Source: Bacillota bacterium (GTDB lineage Bacteria > Bacillota > Bacilli > Bacillales_B > DSM-18226). From it: a stretch of DNA of 7,349 bases. Below are positions 6,476-7,349 of the stretch, piece by piece (the first letter of the stretch is position 1; each line of letters opens with the position of its first letter). The stretch covers positions 1-7,349 of the forward strand of contig JAUZQA010000206.1 of the NCBI GenBank assembly GCA_030705665.1, written 5' to 3'. The position numbers and the translations under genes are program-made. The notes under the pieces are model-generated. The model was not told the DNA's origin. It did not search any database and was given only the letters and a program-made list of their open reading frames with translations.

Positions 6476-6481
6476 CATGAA

Positions 6482-6512
6482 TATATAAGCTTATTCGACA
6501 GAATTTCGGCAA
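6482..6512 (-). promoter_or_regulatory. Weak candidate comG promoter
   Basis: On the minus strand TTGCCG (6512-6507, four of six -35 matches) precedes TATATA (6487-6482) by 19 nt. The -35 overlaps the inner arm of the inverted repeat 6510-6558. In B. subtilis comG is driven by the activator ComK binding AAAA-N5-TTTT boxes. I find no perfect pair here; the closest single box, AAAAATCATTTTA (6570-6582), has seven of eight fixed positions. This is a tentative call. Confidence 0.3.
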
Positions 6513-6558
6513 TCCCTTCATCTTTTTTAAAAAAATTTAACAAAAAATGAAGGGATTG
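6510..6558. repeat. Perfect 12-bp inverted repeat between yqhG and comGA
   Basis: Arms CAATCCCTTCAT (6510-6521) and ATGAAGGGATTG (6547-6558) are exact reverse complements, separated by a 25-nt loop made almost only of A and T tracts. No U-tract follows the repeat on the minus strand (next bases CCGAAATT), so it is not a standard terminator of yqhG. It lies 40-90 nt upstream of comGA and overlaps the candidate -35, so an operator, recognition site or leader hairpin are the options. Confidence 0.85.
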
Positions 6559-6568
6559 TCATAAAAAA

Positions 6569-7349
6569 TTAAAATGATTTTTGCGTTAAGTAAAATAGAC
6601 CGCCATTAATATATGAAATAATGACTTTCGGTTCATATTGTTCTTGTAGAGCTTTTTTTTCGATTTCATAGCTCTCGTTTTTATTTTCCTCGTCCTCATA
6701 AAAATGATCTAATAGTTGCAGGTCCTTATCCCAACGATTTCTTGCTTTCTCCGCCCAATCATGATCTTCATTATTAATTCCCATTTTGATAAAGTTTTCA
6801 ATACGGGTGATTCCACTAACTGGCTTAATAAGCGGTGAAAGAGTAAAAGAGTAGTCAGGAATTTTTGGCGTCAAGGGAATCGACATTAGCGTATCATGGA
6901 AGTCCTCCACCATTTGACCTGTAATTAACTGTAAACCAATCGACCTAAAAATATCACGTTTACGATCACATTTGTAAGAAACTTTCAAATTCAGACATAA
7001 CCAAGGATACAAAGGGGTTTGCTGGTTGGTATGGTTATGATTCTCGTAAAGACGAATATAGCCCGCAAGATTTTTGGTTGATTGAAAAATTTGATGCAGT
7101 CTGGGCGAACCAAAATGAATCGTTTCCCCGTTTAATGATTTTGGAGCTTTCTGTTGATCTGTAATAAAGGTAAGCTGCATTGGATTAGGGATACCACCAG
7201 TTTTTTCTAAATAATGCCAATAAAAAGGGCGGTTCATTAATTCTTTATCAAGATCAACTGTAAGTTGAACACTCATAAATCCGGGACCATTTTGCAGCAA
7301 TTCACATTCATTTGCGAGAAAGTATTGCTCAAGAAATTGATGTATTTCC
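6569..7349 (-). CDS. yqhG: YqhG family protein of unknown function (5' end outside window)
   Basis: The frame stays open to the right edge and reads EIHQFLEQYFLANECELLQNG before the TTG at 7300, matching (from memory) the start of B. subtilis YqhG, so only a few codons are missing. About 259 residues are visible; the family is about 260. Conserved stretches include PGFMSVQLTVDLDKELMNRP, FYWHYLEKTGGIPNPMQLT and IHFGSPRLHQIF near the N-terminus, and PKVIISYINGGLFYLTQ at the C-terminus. No signal peptide or membrane helix is seen; a charged, glutamate-rich helix lies at EDEENKNESYEIEKKALQEQ. The function is unknown. It lies upstream of comGA in the same direction, with 97 bp between, so read-through into comG is possible. 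Confidence 0.93.
   Translation of the reverse strand, partial: EIHQFLEQYFLANECELLQNGPGFMSVQLTVDLDKELMNRPFYWHYLEKTGGIPNPMQLTFITDQQKAPKSLNGETIHFGSPRLHQIFQSTKNLAGYIRLYENHNHTNQQTPLYPWLCLNLKVSYKCDRKRDIFRSIGLQLITGQMVEDFHDTLMSIPLTPKIPDYSFTLSPLIKPVSGITRIENFIKMGINNEDHDWAEKARNRWDKDLQLLDHFYEDEENKNESYEIEKKALQEQYEPKVIISYINGGLFYLTQKSF

Noticed and set aside
6570..6582. Single ComK-like box AAAA-N5-TTTA
   Set aside because: One fixed position mismatches, no properly spaced partner box exists, and it lies in the yqhG 3' coding end; noted only as context.

Overview
The window looks like chromosomal DNA of a low-GC Gram-positive, most likely a member of the Bacillaceae (Bacillus sensu lato). The evidence is a complete seven-gene comG competence-pilus operon, the Bacillaceae-restricted small genes yqzE, yqgY and yqhG, strong AAAGGAGG-type ribosome binding sites, and AT-rich intergenic DNA. 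I see no insertion sequence, phage gene, CRISPR array, tRNA or rRNA.

Layout from left to right: a 5'-truncated MidA/COG1565-family SAM-dependent methyltransferase (1-914, +), closed by a strong bidirectional terminator (918-950). All remaining genes are on the minus strand. Reading leftwards from the right edge they are: yqhG (6569-7349, its first few codons outside the window); a 97-bp gap with a perfect 12-bp inverted repeat and the presumed comG promoter; comGA, comGB, comGC, comGD, comGE, comGF, comGG (6471 down to 2491, mostly overlapping by 4-17 nt); yqzE (2402-2217); an intrinsic terminator directly after yqzE (2216-2187); a winged-helix regulator with a C-terminal four-cysteine cluster (2020-1319); and the small membrane protein gene yqgY (1224-979).

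How the genes work together: ComGA (ATPase) and ComGB (polytopic membrane platform) assemble the transformation pseudopilus from the major pilin ComGC and the minor pilins ComGD, GE, GF and GG. This pilus captures DNA and passes it to the ComE/ComF uptake machinery encoded elsewhere. YqzE is the conserved unknown gene at the operon end. The regulator, yqgY and the methyltransferase are neighbours without a demonstrated functional link to competence.

The window is essentially a known system. The points most worth a second look are the likely non-standard start codons of comGA (ATT) and comGF (CTG or a long TTG leader), the perfect inverted repeats in front of comGA and yqgY, and the putative Fe-S/redox-sensing regulator beside the competence operon. 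I found no convincing previously undescribed system.
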